Positions 16,770 to 25,753 of a stretch of 35,520 nt of DNA are shown here, in pieces; position 1 is the stretch's first letter, and each line of letters begins with the position of its first letter. Position numbers and translations under genes: made by a program. The notes under the pieces are model-generated. The model saw only the letters and a program-made list of their open reading frames with translations, ran no database searches and was not told where the DNA came from. Source of the stretch: Planctomyces sp. (GTDB lineage Bacteria; Planctomycetota; Planctomycetia; Planctomycetales; Planctomycetaceae); contig PNLE01000017.1 in NCBI GenBank assembly GCA_013822855.1, positions 1-35,520 on the forward strand, written 5' to 3'.

Positions 16770-17464
16770 GGTTGCACCTCTTCCGGCACGGCTTTGTTTT
16801 CCGTCACGGCTTTGTTCTTTGGCACGGGCCTGTCCTTGGGCAACGTCCATCCACTGAGGCGAATCGGCGTGTGGCGATGGCCGGTCTCGGGCGAACCCGG
16901 CGTCACCTGCCAATCGATCGCCACTTGCCAGCGAGTCAGCCGCGGCACCTCACCTTCCGTCCGAAACTCATCTTTCTTCGGAACTGCGGCGTCCGACAGG
17001 GCCGCATCGAGCGAGGGAGAATCCTTCAAGACTTGCAAACGACCTTCCGGCAGGAGCGAGCTCATCGTGGAGACTTCCAGCAGCCGTTGCTTCATCGCTG
17101 CGGGAATGCCGGCATCCTCAGCGGCCAGAACCTGTTCGAGCGCCGCCAGCGACTGAGGTTCGGCGAACAGCTCTCCCAGTGTTTCTCGGTCGCCCTCGTT
17201 CGCCGCCAGGAGTTCATCGAGCCAGTTGGCCGCCAGTTGATAGGCGACCTGCTCCTGATAGGCCAAACGTCGGCTGCGGGTCACAAAGGCAAACATGGGA
17301 ACAACCGACGCCAAGAGCACCGACAAGAGGATGATCGACACCAGGAGATCCTGGATGAAGAATCCACCCCTTGTGGAGCCGACGCTCCGAGATCGAGGGT
17401 AGACGTTCGCTAGATGAATACGACTCATGCCGAGTGGATTCGAATGGTATGGAAAGCGATTCAT
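16766..17464 (-). CDS. GspI/PilV-like minor pseudopilin
   Basis: A 232-residue protein with a leader ending TRGG34, then FFIQDLLVSIILLSVLLASVV, a pilin-type helix. Position +5 is Asp39 instead of Glu, an uncommon but conservative change. The following segment (QVAYQLAANWLDELLA) is like the early alpha helix of GspI/PilV proteins. The C-terminal part has TRWQVAIDWQV, similar to GspI sequences that compare strand pairs, and a Lys/Pro/Glu repetitive tail (KNKAV, ENKAV). The ATG overlaps the stop of the upstream GspF-like gene (ATGA). The open frame continues far upstream only because it runs antiphase through that gene. Confidence 0.78.
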   Translation of the reverse strand: MNRFPYHSNPLGMSRIHLANVYPRSRSVGSTRGGFFIQDLLVSIILLSVLLASVVPMFAFVTRSRRLAYQEQVAYQLAANWLDELLAANEGDRETLGELFAEPQSLAALEQVLAAEDAGIPAAMKQRLLEVSTMSSLLPEGRLQVLKDSPSLDAALSDAAVPKKDEFRTEGEVPRLTRWQVAIDWQVTPGSPETGHRHTPIRLSGWTLPKDRPVPKNKAVTENKAVPEEVQP

Positions 17465-19044
17465 GCCAGGCCCTCCATCATCGAGACCAGCGACTGGATG
17501 ATCGCATAGCCGAGAACCAGGACGCAGCCGCCGATCAGCAGGACGAAGAACGGCCCCACCATTTCGAGGAACCCATCCCAGAGGCGGTTCTGCCTGCGCA
17601 GCTGCATTTCGGCGATCTCCCGGAGGACGAAAGCCGCATTGCCGGCATGGCGGGCGGAATTGACGACATCGGTCTCTTCCGGCTTGAGGAAGCCATGCTC
17701 TTCGAGGGCCAACGGCCAGTCCTGACCTTGCCGGATCCCGGATGAAGTCGCCCGCAGCCGCCGGGCCATCCGCCGGGAGATTTCGACGTCGGCCAATTGC
17801 TCCAGATCCTCCTCCAGCGGGCGACTCGCCGAGAGGGTCGAGGCCAACCCTCGCAGAACCAGCGGCCGTTTGGGGCTGTCGGAGAAGAGGCTCCAGAAAC
17901 CGAGGGCCCACCGCTGTTCGCCATGGAAGCCGCGATGCAGGATCCCCATCGCGAGCAGCGAGGCCATCAGCCCAGCACAGGCCCCTCCCGCCACAATGAT
18001 CCCCATCCCCCCGTTCGAACGCATGAACTGGAGCGGCCAAGGGACCGTCACTCCGAAGTCATCCATGATTCTTAAGAGCTTCGGGACGATGTAATATCCC
18101 ACGAAGCCGTAGACACCCGCCGCGATCATCAGCGCCAGGATGAAGAGTTCATAGAGTTTGTAGGAGTTCAGGCGGAGTTCGCTTTCAAACTCTTCGAGGG
18201 ATTCTGCCAGATCCCGCTTGAGCGATTCCAGCAAGGTCTCCGAAGAGGTGCAAGCCGCCAGATAGCTGTCGGGGGAATCGAGGATCTGCGTGCTGGCGGC
18301 GAGGGCAGGAACCCAGGCGACTCCGCGATCCATATCATGGGTCAAACCACTCAGGTTCCGGCGGACACCCGCGATCGGAAACTCGTCCCAACCCATGATC
18401 GATTCGTTGATGTTCCGTCCGCTGCCCAGCGCGCTGATGATGGCCCAGCGGGTGCCGAAATCCCGATTCCTCGCCCGGAATCCGAGCCACGCCAACATCG
18501 CCATGACAATCGCCATGCTCATGATCCACAGCAGAAAAAAAGTGATCCCCAGGGACGGGATGGCACTGATCGAGACCGCAAGCAGACTCGACTGATAGAG
18601 GATCACGAACAGCAATTCCCGGCGATGGAGATGGAGCCTTCGATGGGTTCGCGGGTCGTAGCGCAGGGCGGGCTGCTGCTCGACACTTCTTCGGAGTCGG
18701 GCGGCCCGGAATGAAACCCAGCCGACCCAGAGGTTCGGCACCGCGAGAAAGAGTGAGAGGATTGCCCGCAATACCAACGGTGTCTGCGAGGGCATCAGCA
18801 GGATCAACAACGACAGGAGACCCAACAGGAAGACGATGGCCGCACCGGTGAACAGGAAGATTGAGGTGATCTCCGGCCGCGGTGAGCCTTCCTGCACCAA
18901 CGATCGGCCCGCGGGTGGCAGCCGGGCGCCCCTCAGGATGAGAAACGTGAGGCACAGTGCGGGAACCTCCACGATGGCGACGATGGCGAGAATCTCGAGG
19001 AGATCCTTCGACAATCCGCCGGAAATAAGTTGTATCAGCCACAT
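17461..19044 (-). CDS. GspF/PilC-like inner-membrane protein, long form (third GspF of operon)
   Basis: At 527 residues this is the longest of the three GspF-like proteins. An N-terminal half with several hydrophobic segments (about 10-40, 58-90, 145-185) precedes a GspF-type part (about 290-527). The latter has a helix pair around LFILALMIAAGVYGFVGYYIVPKLLRI, the cytoplasmic four-helix region with SARHAGNAAFVLREIAEM, and the terminal helix VLLIGGCVLVLGYAIIQSLVSMMEGLA, close in style to GspF endings. GspF proteins form the membrane platform that couples the ATPase to pseudopilus assembly. AAGGGA precedes the ATG. The gene overlaps the GspI-like gene by four bases. Confidence 0.8.
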   Translation of the reverse strand: MWLIQLISGGLSKDLLEILAIVAIVEVPALCLTFLILRGARLPPAGRSLVQEGSPRPEITSIFLFTGAAIVFLLGLLSLLILLMPSQTPLVLRAILSLFLAVPNLWVGWVSFRAARLRRSVEQQPALRYDPRTHRRLHLHRRELLFVILYQSSLLAVSISAIPSLGITFFLLWIMSMAIVMAMLAWLGFRARNRDFGTRWAIISALGSGRNINESIMGWDEFPIAGVRRNLSGLTHDMDRGVAWVPALAASTQILDSPDSYLAACTSSETLLESLKRDLAESLEEFESELRLNSYKLYELFILALMIAAGVYGFVGYYIVPKLLRIMDDFGVTVPWPLQFMRSNGGMGIIVAGGACAGLMASLLAMGILHRGFHGEQRWALGFWSLFSDSPKRPLVLRGLASTLSASRPLEEDLEQLADVEISRRMARRLRATSSGIRQGQDWPLALEEHGFLKPEETDVVNSARHAGNAAFVLREIAEMQLRRQNRLWDGFLEMVGPFFVLLIGGCVLVLGYAIIQSLVSMMEGLA

Positions 19045-19184
19045 AACATGAATCCCTTCATTGTCAAGCCAAGGAAATGGATTCCATTTGTCATCTGATA
19101 TTCACGAAGTAATTCAACAGCTGGCGTACCTATTTCCATTTGAGCTACTCTTGAGAAATCCACACTCGGCAAATCACTAAGTTC

Positions 19185-20426
19185 TCATACCAGATCATAG
19201 AGCAGCGAAAACAGCGGCAAAAAGAAGGCCAAAAGACCCAAGCCGACCGTCAACGCGCAGGTCAGCACCATGATCTGCGGAATGCTGAGCAAACCCATTT
19301 TCAAATGGGCGATGGCCCTCACGATGTGGGAGGCCGCCAGTAAATTGAGAGCATCCTTGCGGCCGTGATCCGAGATCCGCGAGTCGCAGATCATTCCCAC
19401 CGATCGCGGCAGGGCTTCCCAGCGGCCGATGGCGGCGCATGAGGGTTGCCCCAACTCCATCCGCTTCACCCAGCGGGTTGTTGCTTGCCGAAGTAGTGGA
19501 TCTTCACTGATGGCACCGGCTAGCAAAGCGGCTCGATCCAAGGGAACCGCCCGGGGAATCGTCAGCGCCAGGACTTCCGCATAGGTGGCCACCTTCAAAT
19601 GATAAAGAGGCCTGCCCACCAGTGGTAGATAGTACAAGATCGTGCGAAGCGCGTTACCGATGACCAGCACCCGGCAAAGAGCCATCAAAACGAGGCCGTA
19701 CACTACGCATCCCAGAACGATCCATGGGGCATACATAAAGATGAAGTCGAAAACACCGATGATGAGTTGTGTCAATAGGGGGAGCTGCGTTCCAAAGCTG
19801 GTAAAAATCTCTTTAAACTTCGGCACCATAAGTGTTGCCGCACTGAAGACGAAGAGCAGCATCAGCAGATACCATAAAAACGGCGTGCCGAGTTGAAAGA
19901 GGAGTCGGCGGCGAAAGAGGCGGTAGCGGGCGCGGGAGAGCATCAGTTCGCGCAGGAGCGGGGTGGCGAGACGTCCGTCATCGAGTTGTTTCAGCATTTC
20001 CCGCAATCCGGCCGGAAAGGCCGGGCCGGCGAAATCCAGGGCCGCGTCGAGGTCCTGATCGCTGCGATACCGTTTCCAGGCATGTAGCAATCTCGCCCGG
20101 TCTTTGCGCGAAGGGCTCTCCTCGGCCAGCAGCCGCAGACTCAATTCGGGCGGGATCTCTTCGTCAGAATCCGCTCCGGGAGTGGAGAGTCTGGGGAAGA
20201 TCGGGAGCGACAGCCGCGCTGACGAGTGGTGTTCATAGATCCTCTCGAAGCTGATCAGTTCCAGGCTCATTTCCCGCAACTGCTCGCCGAGCGCGCTATC
20301 GGTGGGAGCGCTCAATCGGCCATGGACTGCGGCCCCCACGCGATCAGAGGGCCGTGTGGCAATACCCACTGCTTCCGATGGACTGCGGCTGGCGAGTTGT
20401 CGGGCGATGTAGGCATATTGAGGCAT
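19185..20426 (-). CDS. GspF/PilC-like inner-membrane protein (second GspF of operon)
   Basis: 413 residues, with the usual GspF opening MPQYAYIAR. A cytoplasmic region to about 185 is followed by the first membrane helix (LWYLLMLLFVFSAATLMVPKFKEIFTSFG, about 183-212, the classic GspF motif after helix one). A helix at about 228-255, a second cytoplasmic helical domain, and the C-terminal helix ending LPLFSLLYDLV complete the fold. Of the three paralogues this one fits the canonical GspF/PilC pattern best. A 140-base gap separates it from the next gene and contains no open frame worth calling. The upstream part of its DNA is less GC-rich than the rest of the operon. Confidence 0.85.
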   Translation of the reverse strand: MPQYAYIARQLASRSPSEAVGIATRPSDRVGAAVHGRLSAPTDSALGEQLREMSLELISFERIYEHHSSARLSLPIFPRLSTPGADSDEEIPPELSLRLLAEESPSRKDRARLLHAWKRYRSDQDLDAALDFAGPAFPAGLREMLKQLDDGRLATPLLRELMLSRARYRLFRRRLLFQLGTPFLWYLLMLLFVFSAATLMVPKFKEIFTSFGTQLPLLTQLIIGVFDFIFMYAPWIVLGCVVYGLVLMALCRVLVIGNALRTILYYLPLVGRPLYHLKVATYAEVLALTIPRAVPLDRAALLAGAISEDPLLRQATTRWVKRMELGQPSCAAIGRWEALPRSVGMICDSRISDHGRKDALNLLAASHIVRAIAHLKMGLLSIPQIMVLTCALTVGLGLLAFFLPLFSLLYDLV

Positions 20427-20494
20427 TTAACTTCTCGCGGCGAATTCCGGCGAACTATTGCTCTTCAGAGAAATCTATATATGGAAAGAACTTG

Positions 20495-21589
20495 TCAGAT
20501 GGGCAGACTGAGACCTGACCAGAAGACGGTGAGGGGGCCGAAGACCATCATGGCATAGGCAAGGGCGCAGCCCCCGCCCACTACGGCGGTCAACACCAGC
20601 GGTACGATCCCGGCGAGGATTTCGACCTTGCGATGGACTCTCCGCAGCATCACCCCGGTGGAGAGTTCGAGCGACAGGGGAAGCGTGTTCGTCCGCACGC
20701 CGATTTCAATGGCATCGGCGACGAAGGGGGGCAGATCGCGGATCCTGATGAGCGCCGCTCCCAGGCCCACCCCCGAAGCCAGGGCGAGCCGGGCCTCGCG
20801 GGCGTCGGCCCGCATTCTCCCCGATCCCAGCAGATACTCGGACTGAATTAGGCAATCTTCAAACGGGAGACCTTCCTTCGTCAGGAGGCTCGTCACATAG
20901 AGCCATTGCACCCAGCGAACAGCGTCCGGCACTCCCAAAAGCCAGGCCAATCCTCCGCTGACAACCTGCAGCGAGGGCCACGCCCCCTGCTCATTTGCCA
21001 GAAGCCCCGCGCGAACTATCGGCGTGCTGCCCATGAGATAAAGGACAATCAGCCCGAAGACGGGGATCGTCGGCATCCAGATCGCGGCGTGGTCGTGCAT
21101 GGCTCGCAAGACGACTTCCATCCAGCCGCCGTCGATGTTGAACGACTCCAGCGTGAGGAGCCAGCGGGGAATGAACCAGATCGACATCGCGCAGATCATC
21201 GCGTAGGAGAGCACCAGCACGATGGTGGGATAGATCGACGAACGGCGGAACTCCTGCCTCAGAACGGCCATCTGGTCGCCCAGTTCGGCCATTGACTCGA
21301 GCATCTCGGGGAGCCGCCCGCTCTGCATGCCCAGGCGGATGATGGTCGCATACAGCCTCGCCTCGGCCGTCTCTTCGGCGGAGACGGCGGCATCGAGGGA
21401 TTCGCCCGCAGACAACCGGACGCCGATGCGGTTCGCCAACTGGGACAACCGGTTCGACGAAGCGTTTCCCAGTTGCTGCAACCCCATTTCGATGGGCACA
21501 CCCGCGCGAATGAGCTGCACCAGTTCCGCGTTGAGGGCACGCAGCGCGGGGGAGGAAATGACGGCGGCAGTGTTGGTGGTAGTCGACAT
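20495..21589 (-). CDS. GspF/PilC-like inner-membrane protein (first GspF of operon)
   Basis: 364 residues, beginning with a GspF-type cytoplasmic domain: ALNAELVQLIRAGVPIEMGLQQL, then SAGESLDAAV and IIRLGMQSGRLPEMLESMAEL. The GMQSGRLPEML block is close to the hallmark GspF motif (G-E-x-S-G-x-L). The first helix (YPTIVLVLSYAMICAMSIWFIP) follows, then a long middle part with extra hydrophobic helices, a second DAIEIGVRTNTLPLSLEL copy, and the final helix (about 325-350). Two duplicated cytoplasmic modules are normal for GspF. It follows gspE by 125 bases and lies directly upstream of the second paralogue. No strong ribosome-binding site is seen before its ATG. Confidence 0.85.
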   Translation of the reverse strand: MSTTTNTAAVISSPALRALNAELVQLIRAGVPIEMGLQQLGNASSNRLSQLANRIGVRLSAGESLDAAVSAEETAEARLYATIIRLGMQSGRLPEMLESMAELGDQMAVLRQEFRRSSIYPTIVLVLSYAMICAMSIWFIPRWLLTLESFNIDGGWMEVVLRAMHDHAAIWMPTIPVFGLIVLYLMGSTPIVRAGLLANEQGAWPSLQVVSGGLAWLLGVPDAVRWVQWLYVTSLLTKEGLPFEDCLIQSEYLLGSGRMRADAREARLALASGVGLGAALIRIRDLPPFVADAIEIGVRTNTLPLSLELSTGVMLRRVHRKVEILAGIVPLVLTAVVGGGCALAYAMMVFGPLTVFWSGLSLPI

Positions 21590-21714
21590 GAAACGGGCAA
21601 TCGACGGGGAGATGAAGTTCGTTAGTGAGCGGATCTTTGTTCGTGGATCAATGGCGACCTGTCCGCTCGGGGGCTTCCGCTGTTGCGGTGCGCCCCCGGC
21701 ACCCCATCATCTTC

Positions 21715-23067
21715 TCAGGAGATCTCGGGGGGCTGTTCGGTTCCCAGAACACGATAAACCTCCGGCCAATCGGTCGCACCCTGGTGGACGGCATCTTCGA
21801 GGGCCGTCCGCAATTTCACGAAGCCGTGCTTCCCGGCCTGAGCCTCCAATCGACGAGCGCCCGCCCGGTGCATGATGGCCCTCGATAGGCAGTGGAGTTC
21901 CGGCTCCATCACCTCCGCCGCCACGAACCGACCCCGGTATCTCTTCGCGACGGGGAGCGGCCCCTCCAGCGGTGCGGACTCAGCGGGAGCCAGTCTTCTC
22001 ACCAGCCTCTGGCAACTGATCGCCAGCAGGGCCGAACGCAAGAGGAAGGGTTCCACACCCAGATCGGTCAGGCGGCACAGGGCGTCGCTCGCGGAGCCGG
22101 CGTGGAAGGTCGAGATGACGAGGTGGCCCGCGAGTGCCGCCTGGAAGGCGGTTTGAGCGGTTTCGGCATCGCGGATCTCGCCCACGAGGATCACATCGGG
22201 ATCCTGCCTGAGGAGCGATCTCAATCCCAGGGCATAGTTGAATTCGCCCCCCCGCCGGACCTGGGTCTGCGAAACGCCGGGAAGCATGGCTTCCACCGGA
22301 TCTTCGAGCGTGACGAGGCTGGCCTGCGATTGCCGCTCGGCTTGCAACCAGCGGAGGCAGGCATAGGCACTGGTGGTCTTTCCGCTCCCCGCCGGCCCGG
22401 TGAGCAGCAGCATGCCGCTGGTCTGGCGGAGCGCGTGCTCCAAACTTCGGCGAACGTGGGGGCTATAGCCGATGTCATCGAGGCTCAGGTACTTGCCGGA
22501 GCCGATGAACAGGCGGATGACGGCTTTCTCGCCGTGGATGGTGGGGAAGGTGCTGGCCCGGAGTTCGCCGGGAAAATCGGGGAGCCGGAGGCGCCCTTCC
22601 TGGGGGATATCGGTGCGATAGGTGAGGAGTTGGGCCAGGACTTTGAGCCGGTTGACGATGGAAGGCATGACGCCCACCGGCAGGACCCCGCGATGCTCCA
22701 GCACCCCCTCCTTGCGGAAGGCGATGGCGAGCCCGTCGGGTGTCGGGACGAAATGGAGATCGCTGGCCCCTTCGGCGATGGCCTGACGAATCAACCGCTC
22801 GACCGCCTGCACCGAGAAGTCCGCCGCCTGCATGTTCAGGTCACCCAAGGGCAAACCATCACAGGGCAGACCGCTCACGGAAGAGCCAACCGGCGCAGTG
22901 GTCGTCGCGGTTGGGATCGGCTTGGCGGGGAGGGGCATCGGGGCTCCGGGATTCGTGCGGGAACTGACTGCGGTCGTGGACATGGTTGCCAAGACAGAGG
23001 CCGCCGGGAAAGCAGCCGCCTTCGTCGTGGAATCGACTGTCATATCAGATGCGGCGACGGCATTCAT
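21715..23067 (-). CDS. GspE/PilB-type secretion ATPase
   Basis: The product (450 aa from this start) powers assembly of the pseudopilus or pilus from the cytoplasmic face of the membrane. The first 75 residues are an Ala/Thr/Pro-rich unstructured stretch. Next is the N2-like domain (SDLHFVPTPDG). All ATPase elements are present: Walker A GPAGSGKT (224-231), Asp box TLEDPVE (253-259), Walker B DPDVILVGEIRD (289-300) and His box with STFHAG (about 319-324). The paired CxxC zinc element of many GspE/PilB proteins is absent, and the N1 domain is missing or replaced. The start has GAGGAA about 8 bases upstream; the open frame runs 11 codons further without support. It is the first gene of the operon and is divergent from the permease. 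Confidence 0.92.
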   Translation of the reverse strand: MNAVAASDMTVDSTTKAAAFPAASVLATMSTTAVSSRTNPGAPMPLPAKPIPTATTTAPVGSSVSGLPCDGLPLGDLNMQAADFSVQAVERLIRQAIAEGASDLHFVPTPDGLAIAFRKEGVLEHRGVLPVGVMPSIVNRLKVLAQLLTYRTDIPQEGRLRLPDFPGELRASTFPTIHGEKAVIRLFIGSGKYLSLDDIGYSPHVRRSLEHALRQTSGMLLLTGPAGSGKTTSAYACLRWLQAERQSQASLVTLEDPVEAMLPGVSQTQVRRGGEFNYALGLRSLLRQDPDVILVGEIRDAETAQTAFQAALAGHLVISTFHAGSASDALCRLTDLGVEPFLLRSALLAISCQRLVRRLAPAESAPLEGPLPVAKRYRGRFVAAEVMEPELHCLSRAIMHRAGARRLEAQAGKHGFVKLRTALEDAVHQGATDWPEVYRVLGTEQPPEIS

Positions 23068-23290
23068 GGGGCTGTTCCTCTGCGACTGGTGTGATCCCAC
23101 TGGTTCACCACCAGCAAAGACCCGCGGGAGCGAACCATTTGTCTAACAAATGCTCGTCGATTAACGCTCGATTCCCTGTACCCCTCGATCGTTTCCGGCA
23201 GACAACGTTCCCACGGGTGGCTATTCTCGCGAGCGAACCCCGACTCCTTTTCAAGAATCCAGTGACCGCCTCCCGAAAGGTGCCGGCCCG
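23068..23290. promoter_or_regulatory. Divergent promoter region of the secretion operon and the permease
   Basis: 223 bases between the divergent starts of gspE and the permease gene. Promoters for both are expected here. The segment about 23140-23180 is the least GC-rich, but no boxes can be assigned with confidence and no palindromic operator was recognised. Confidence 0.4.
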
Positions 23291-24772
23291 ATGCCCGCCT
23301 CCCGTGACTTCCCCGATCGCCGCTCCCACTCGCCGGATTCCCGGCACGGCCAGGCTCCCGAGCGGGTGGGGACGTCGCACCTGTCGTTGGCCGATGGCGT
23401 GAACCTCATCGTGGCCATCGTCATCGGCAGTGCGATCTACTTCACCTCGCCGACGGTGCTGTTCCTCAGCGGCAGCCCGACGATGATGATGTCGCTGTGG
23501 GTGCTGGGGGGCCTCATCTCGCTGATGGGGGCGTTCTGCTACGCCGAACTCGCCACGACCTATCCCCGCACGGGGGGAGACTACTGGTATCTCACCCGCG
23601 CCTACGGGCCGGTCGCCGGCTTTCTCTTCGGCTGGTTGCAATTGACGGTGGTGCAGACGGGGAGCATTGGAGCGCTGGCGTGGATCTTTTCGGAGTTCGC
23701 CAACCGGCTGTTCATCAGCGATCTCGCCACCAGCCCCACCCCCACGCTGGTGGCGCTGGGTGCCATCTCCGCCGTCGCCGCCCTGACACTTGTCAATCTG
23801 ATCGGGCTGCGGGCGGGGGCGTTCGTGCAGTGGATTCTCGTCACCCTCAAGATCGTGGGATTGGCCGCATTGATCGTCGCGGGCCTCTGGTTCGGGAAGG
23901 GGGATCCCGGTTGGTCGCAGCCGGTCGATTTCGCGCAGATCCCCAACCTGGGTGTCGCCCTGCTACTTGTGATGTATGCCTACGGCGGGTGGAACGATGC
24001 GGGCTTCGTGGCGGCGGAGATTCGTCATCCGAGCCGGAACATCCCCCGCGCCCTGTGGCTGGGGTTGGGCCTGGTCGCGGTGGTCTATCTTCTCATCAAT
24101 CTCGCGTATCTCAAAGGGTTGGGAGCGGCGGGACTCGCGGCCTCGAAAACGCCCCCCAGCGACCTGTTTCAACTGATGCTGGGGGATTACGCCGCCCGGG
24201 CGATGCATGTGGTGGTGGCGATTTCGGCCTTCAGCGGACTGAACAGCCTGATCCTGGCTGTCGCCCGCGTGCATGAGGCGGTCGGGCAGGAGCACCGCTT
24301 GCTCTCGCCGTTGGGTTGGAGGAGCCGGCGTGCGCACACCCCGTATGTTTCGCTGATCGTGCAGTGCGTAGTGAGCTGTGGGCTGATCCTGCTGTTCGGC
24401 ACCCCGGCGGGGCAAGAGGGGCTCAACCGGTTGCTGGCCACCCTCCATGTGCCACTCGTGGAATGGAAGAATTACGAGAATGGATTTTCGACGCTCTTTG
24501 CAATGTCGGCCCCGCTCTTCTGGATGTTCCTGGGGCTGACGGGCCTGAGTGTAATGATCCTGCGGCAGGTTGATCCTGAACGGGAGCGGCCCTTTCGAGT
24601 GCCGGGGTATCCCCTCGTGCCGATCGTGTTCGTGGCTGTCTGCGCGGCGATGCACCATCTGGCCGTCAGCTACGCCGACCGCCTCGTGCTACTGATCCTC
24701 CCCGTCGTCGCCGTGGGATTGATCCTCTCCCTCTTCAGCGGCTACCATCCCACGGAAGCCCACGACGATTGA
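23291..24772 (+). CDS. APC-family amino acid permease
   Basis: A 493-residue polytopic inner-membrane transporter with about 12 hydrophobic segments, starting near residue 38. The first helix region has LSLADGVNLIVAIVIGSAIY, similar to the APC-superfamily helix 1 with its broken GSGIF motif (here GSAIY). AELATTYPRTGGDYWYLTRAYGP is the conserved loop and helix after helix 2, and YAYGGWNDAGFVAAEIRHPSRNIPRAL is the characteristic helix 6-7 region of LAT-type APC permeases. Substrate cannot be read from sequence; an amino acid or amine is likely. The N-terminal 35 residues are hydrophilic and Arg/Ser-rich. GAAAGG precedes the ATG. It converges with the agmatinase-family gene, 26 bases apart. Confidence 0.88.
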   Translation: MPASRDFPDRRSHSPDSRHGQAPERVGTSHLSLADGVNLIVAIVIGSAIYFTSPTVLFLSGSPTMMMSLWVLGGLISLMGAFCYAELATTYPRTGGDYWYLTRAYGPVAGFLFGWLQLTVVQTGSIGALAWIFSEFANRLFISDLATSPTPTLVALGAISAVAALTLVNLIGLRAGAFVQWILVTLKIVGLAALIVAGLWFGKGDPGWSQPVDFAQIPNLGVALLLVMYAYGGWNDAGFVAAEIRHPSRNIPRALWLGLGLVAVVYLLINLAYLKGLGAAGLAASKTPPSDLFQLMLGDYAARAMHVVVAISAFSGLNSLILAVARVHEAVGQEHRLLSPLGWRSRRAHTPYVSLIVQCVVSCGLILLFGTPAGQEGLNRLLATLHVPLVEWKNYENGFSTLFAMSAPLFWMFLGLTGLSVMILRQVDPERERPFRVPGYPLVPIVFVAVCAAMHHLAVSYADRLVLLILPVVAVGLILSLFSGYHPTEAHDD

Positions 24773-24798
24773 GTTGCCGCCGATTTCATGGAAGTGAA

Positions 24799-25749
24799 TC
24801 AAGCACGTCCTGCTGGGGGTTTCCTCGATGGGGACAAGGCCATCAGGGCCAGCATCTCGAATGCCAGGTTGGCTCCCAGGACCGAGGTGATCGCCGCGGG
24901 ATCGTAGGGGGGGCTGACTTCCACCACATCGGCCCCCACGACATTCAGCCCCGCCAGTCCTCGCAGCAGTCCCACCGCTTCGCGGCTGGTCAAGCCGCCG
25001 ATCTCGGGTGTGCCCGTTCCGGGTGCGAAGGCGGGATCGAGGGCGTCAACATCGAAGGAAATATAGAGGGGCTTCGTTCCCACCTGGCGACGGATCTCCT
25101 CCACGATCGATTTGACGCCGCGCTCGCCGACGTCATCCGCCGAGATGATCTTCGCCCCGAGCGCGCGGGCATCCAGATAGTCGCTGGCGGCGTAGGTTGG
25201 TCCGCGGATGCCGAGCTGGAAGTAGCATTCGGTATCAATCGCGCCGGCTTCGATCGCGCGGATGAACGGCGTGCCGTGGCTGAGCGGGTAACCGGGATAT
25301 TCCTCGGTCCAGGTGTCGCCGTGGGCGTCGAAGTGGACGACCGCCAACGGGCCGTGCTTCTTTGCCGCCGCCTTGAGGAGCGGCAGCGCGACCGAATGCT
25401 CGCCACCCAGCCCCAGCACCGTCGTCCCGGCCTCCACCCAGGCACTGGCGGCGGCTTCGATAAGGGAGTGCGTCTTCGCGATGTCGACGGGAATGACATC
25501 GACATCCCCGGCGTCGACAACCTTCAGCACGTCGAACGGCGCGACCTGGAGGGCGTTGTGATACCCCCACAACATCAGCGACTGCTCCCGCACCCCCCGC
25601 GGCCCGAACCGCGTTCCCGACCGGTAACTCACCGACCCATCAAAAGGACACCCTAGCACGGCGACGTCGGCAGACTGCCCTTCGATCGGAGTCAAACGAA
25701 TCTCCTGCCGCCCGAAGGAGGCGATCCCGCAGAATGGTGGTGAGGACAT
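24799..25749 (-). CDS. Agmatinase-family ureohydrolase
   Basis: This 316-residue cytoplasmic enzyme belongs to the arginase/agmatinase superfamily, which hydrolyses guanidino compounds to an amine plus urea with two Mn ions. All six metal ligands are visible: His118 in GGEHS, Asp141, His143 and Asp145 in HFDAHGDT, and Asp233 and Asp235 in SFDVDALDPAFAPGTGTPE. The start is like agmatinases (CPFDGSVSYRSGTRFGPRGVRE). Agmatine, giving putrescine, is the most likely substrate, but guanidinobutyrate and related substrates cannot be excluded. The neighbouring permease might import a related amine or amino acid; this is inference from position only. Confidence 0.92.
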   Translation of the reverse strand: MSSPPFCGIASFGRQEIRLTPIEGQSADVAVLGCPFDGSVSYRSGTRFGPRGVREQSLMLWGYHNALQVAPFDVLKVVDAGDVDVIPVDIAKTHSLIEAAASAWVEAGTTVLGLGGEHSVALPLLKAAAKKHGPLAVVHFDAHGDTWTEEYPGYPLSHGTPFIRAIEAGAIDTECYFQLGIRGPTYAASDYLDARALGAKIISADDVGERGVKSIVEEIRRQVGTKPLYISFDVDALDPAFAPGTGTPEIGGLTSREAVGLLRGLAGLNVVGADVVEVSPPYDPAAITSVLGANLAFEMLALMALSPSRKPPAGRA

Positions 25750-25753
25750 TGTA

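Noticed and set aside
17465-18040. Possible longer N-terminus of the GspI-like protein
   Set aside because: This stretch is an antiphase reading of the GspF-like gene; the ATGA overlap and the prepilin leader fix the start at 17464.
21892-23094. Open frame of 400 codons on the plus strand
   Set aside because: Antisense of the GspE-type ATPase, whose Walker and His boxes are unmistakable; no domain is seen in the plus frame.
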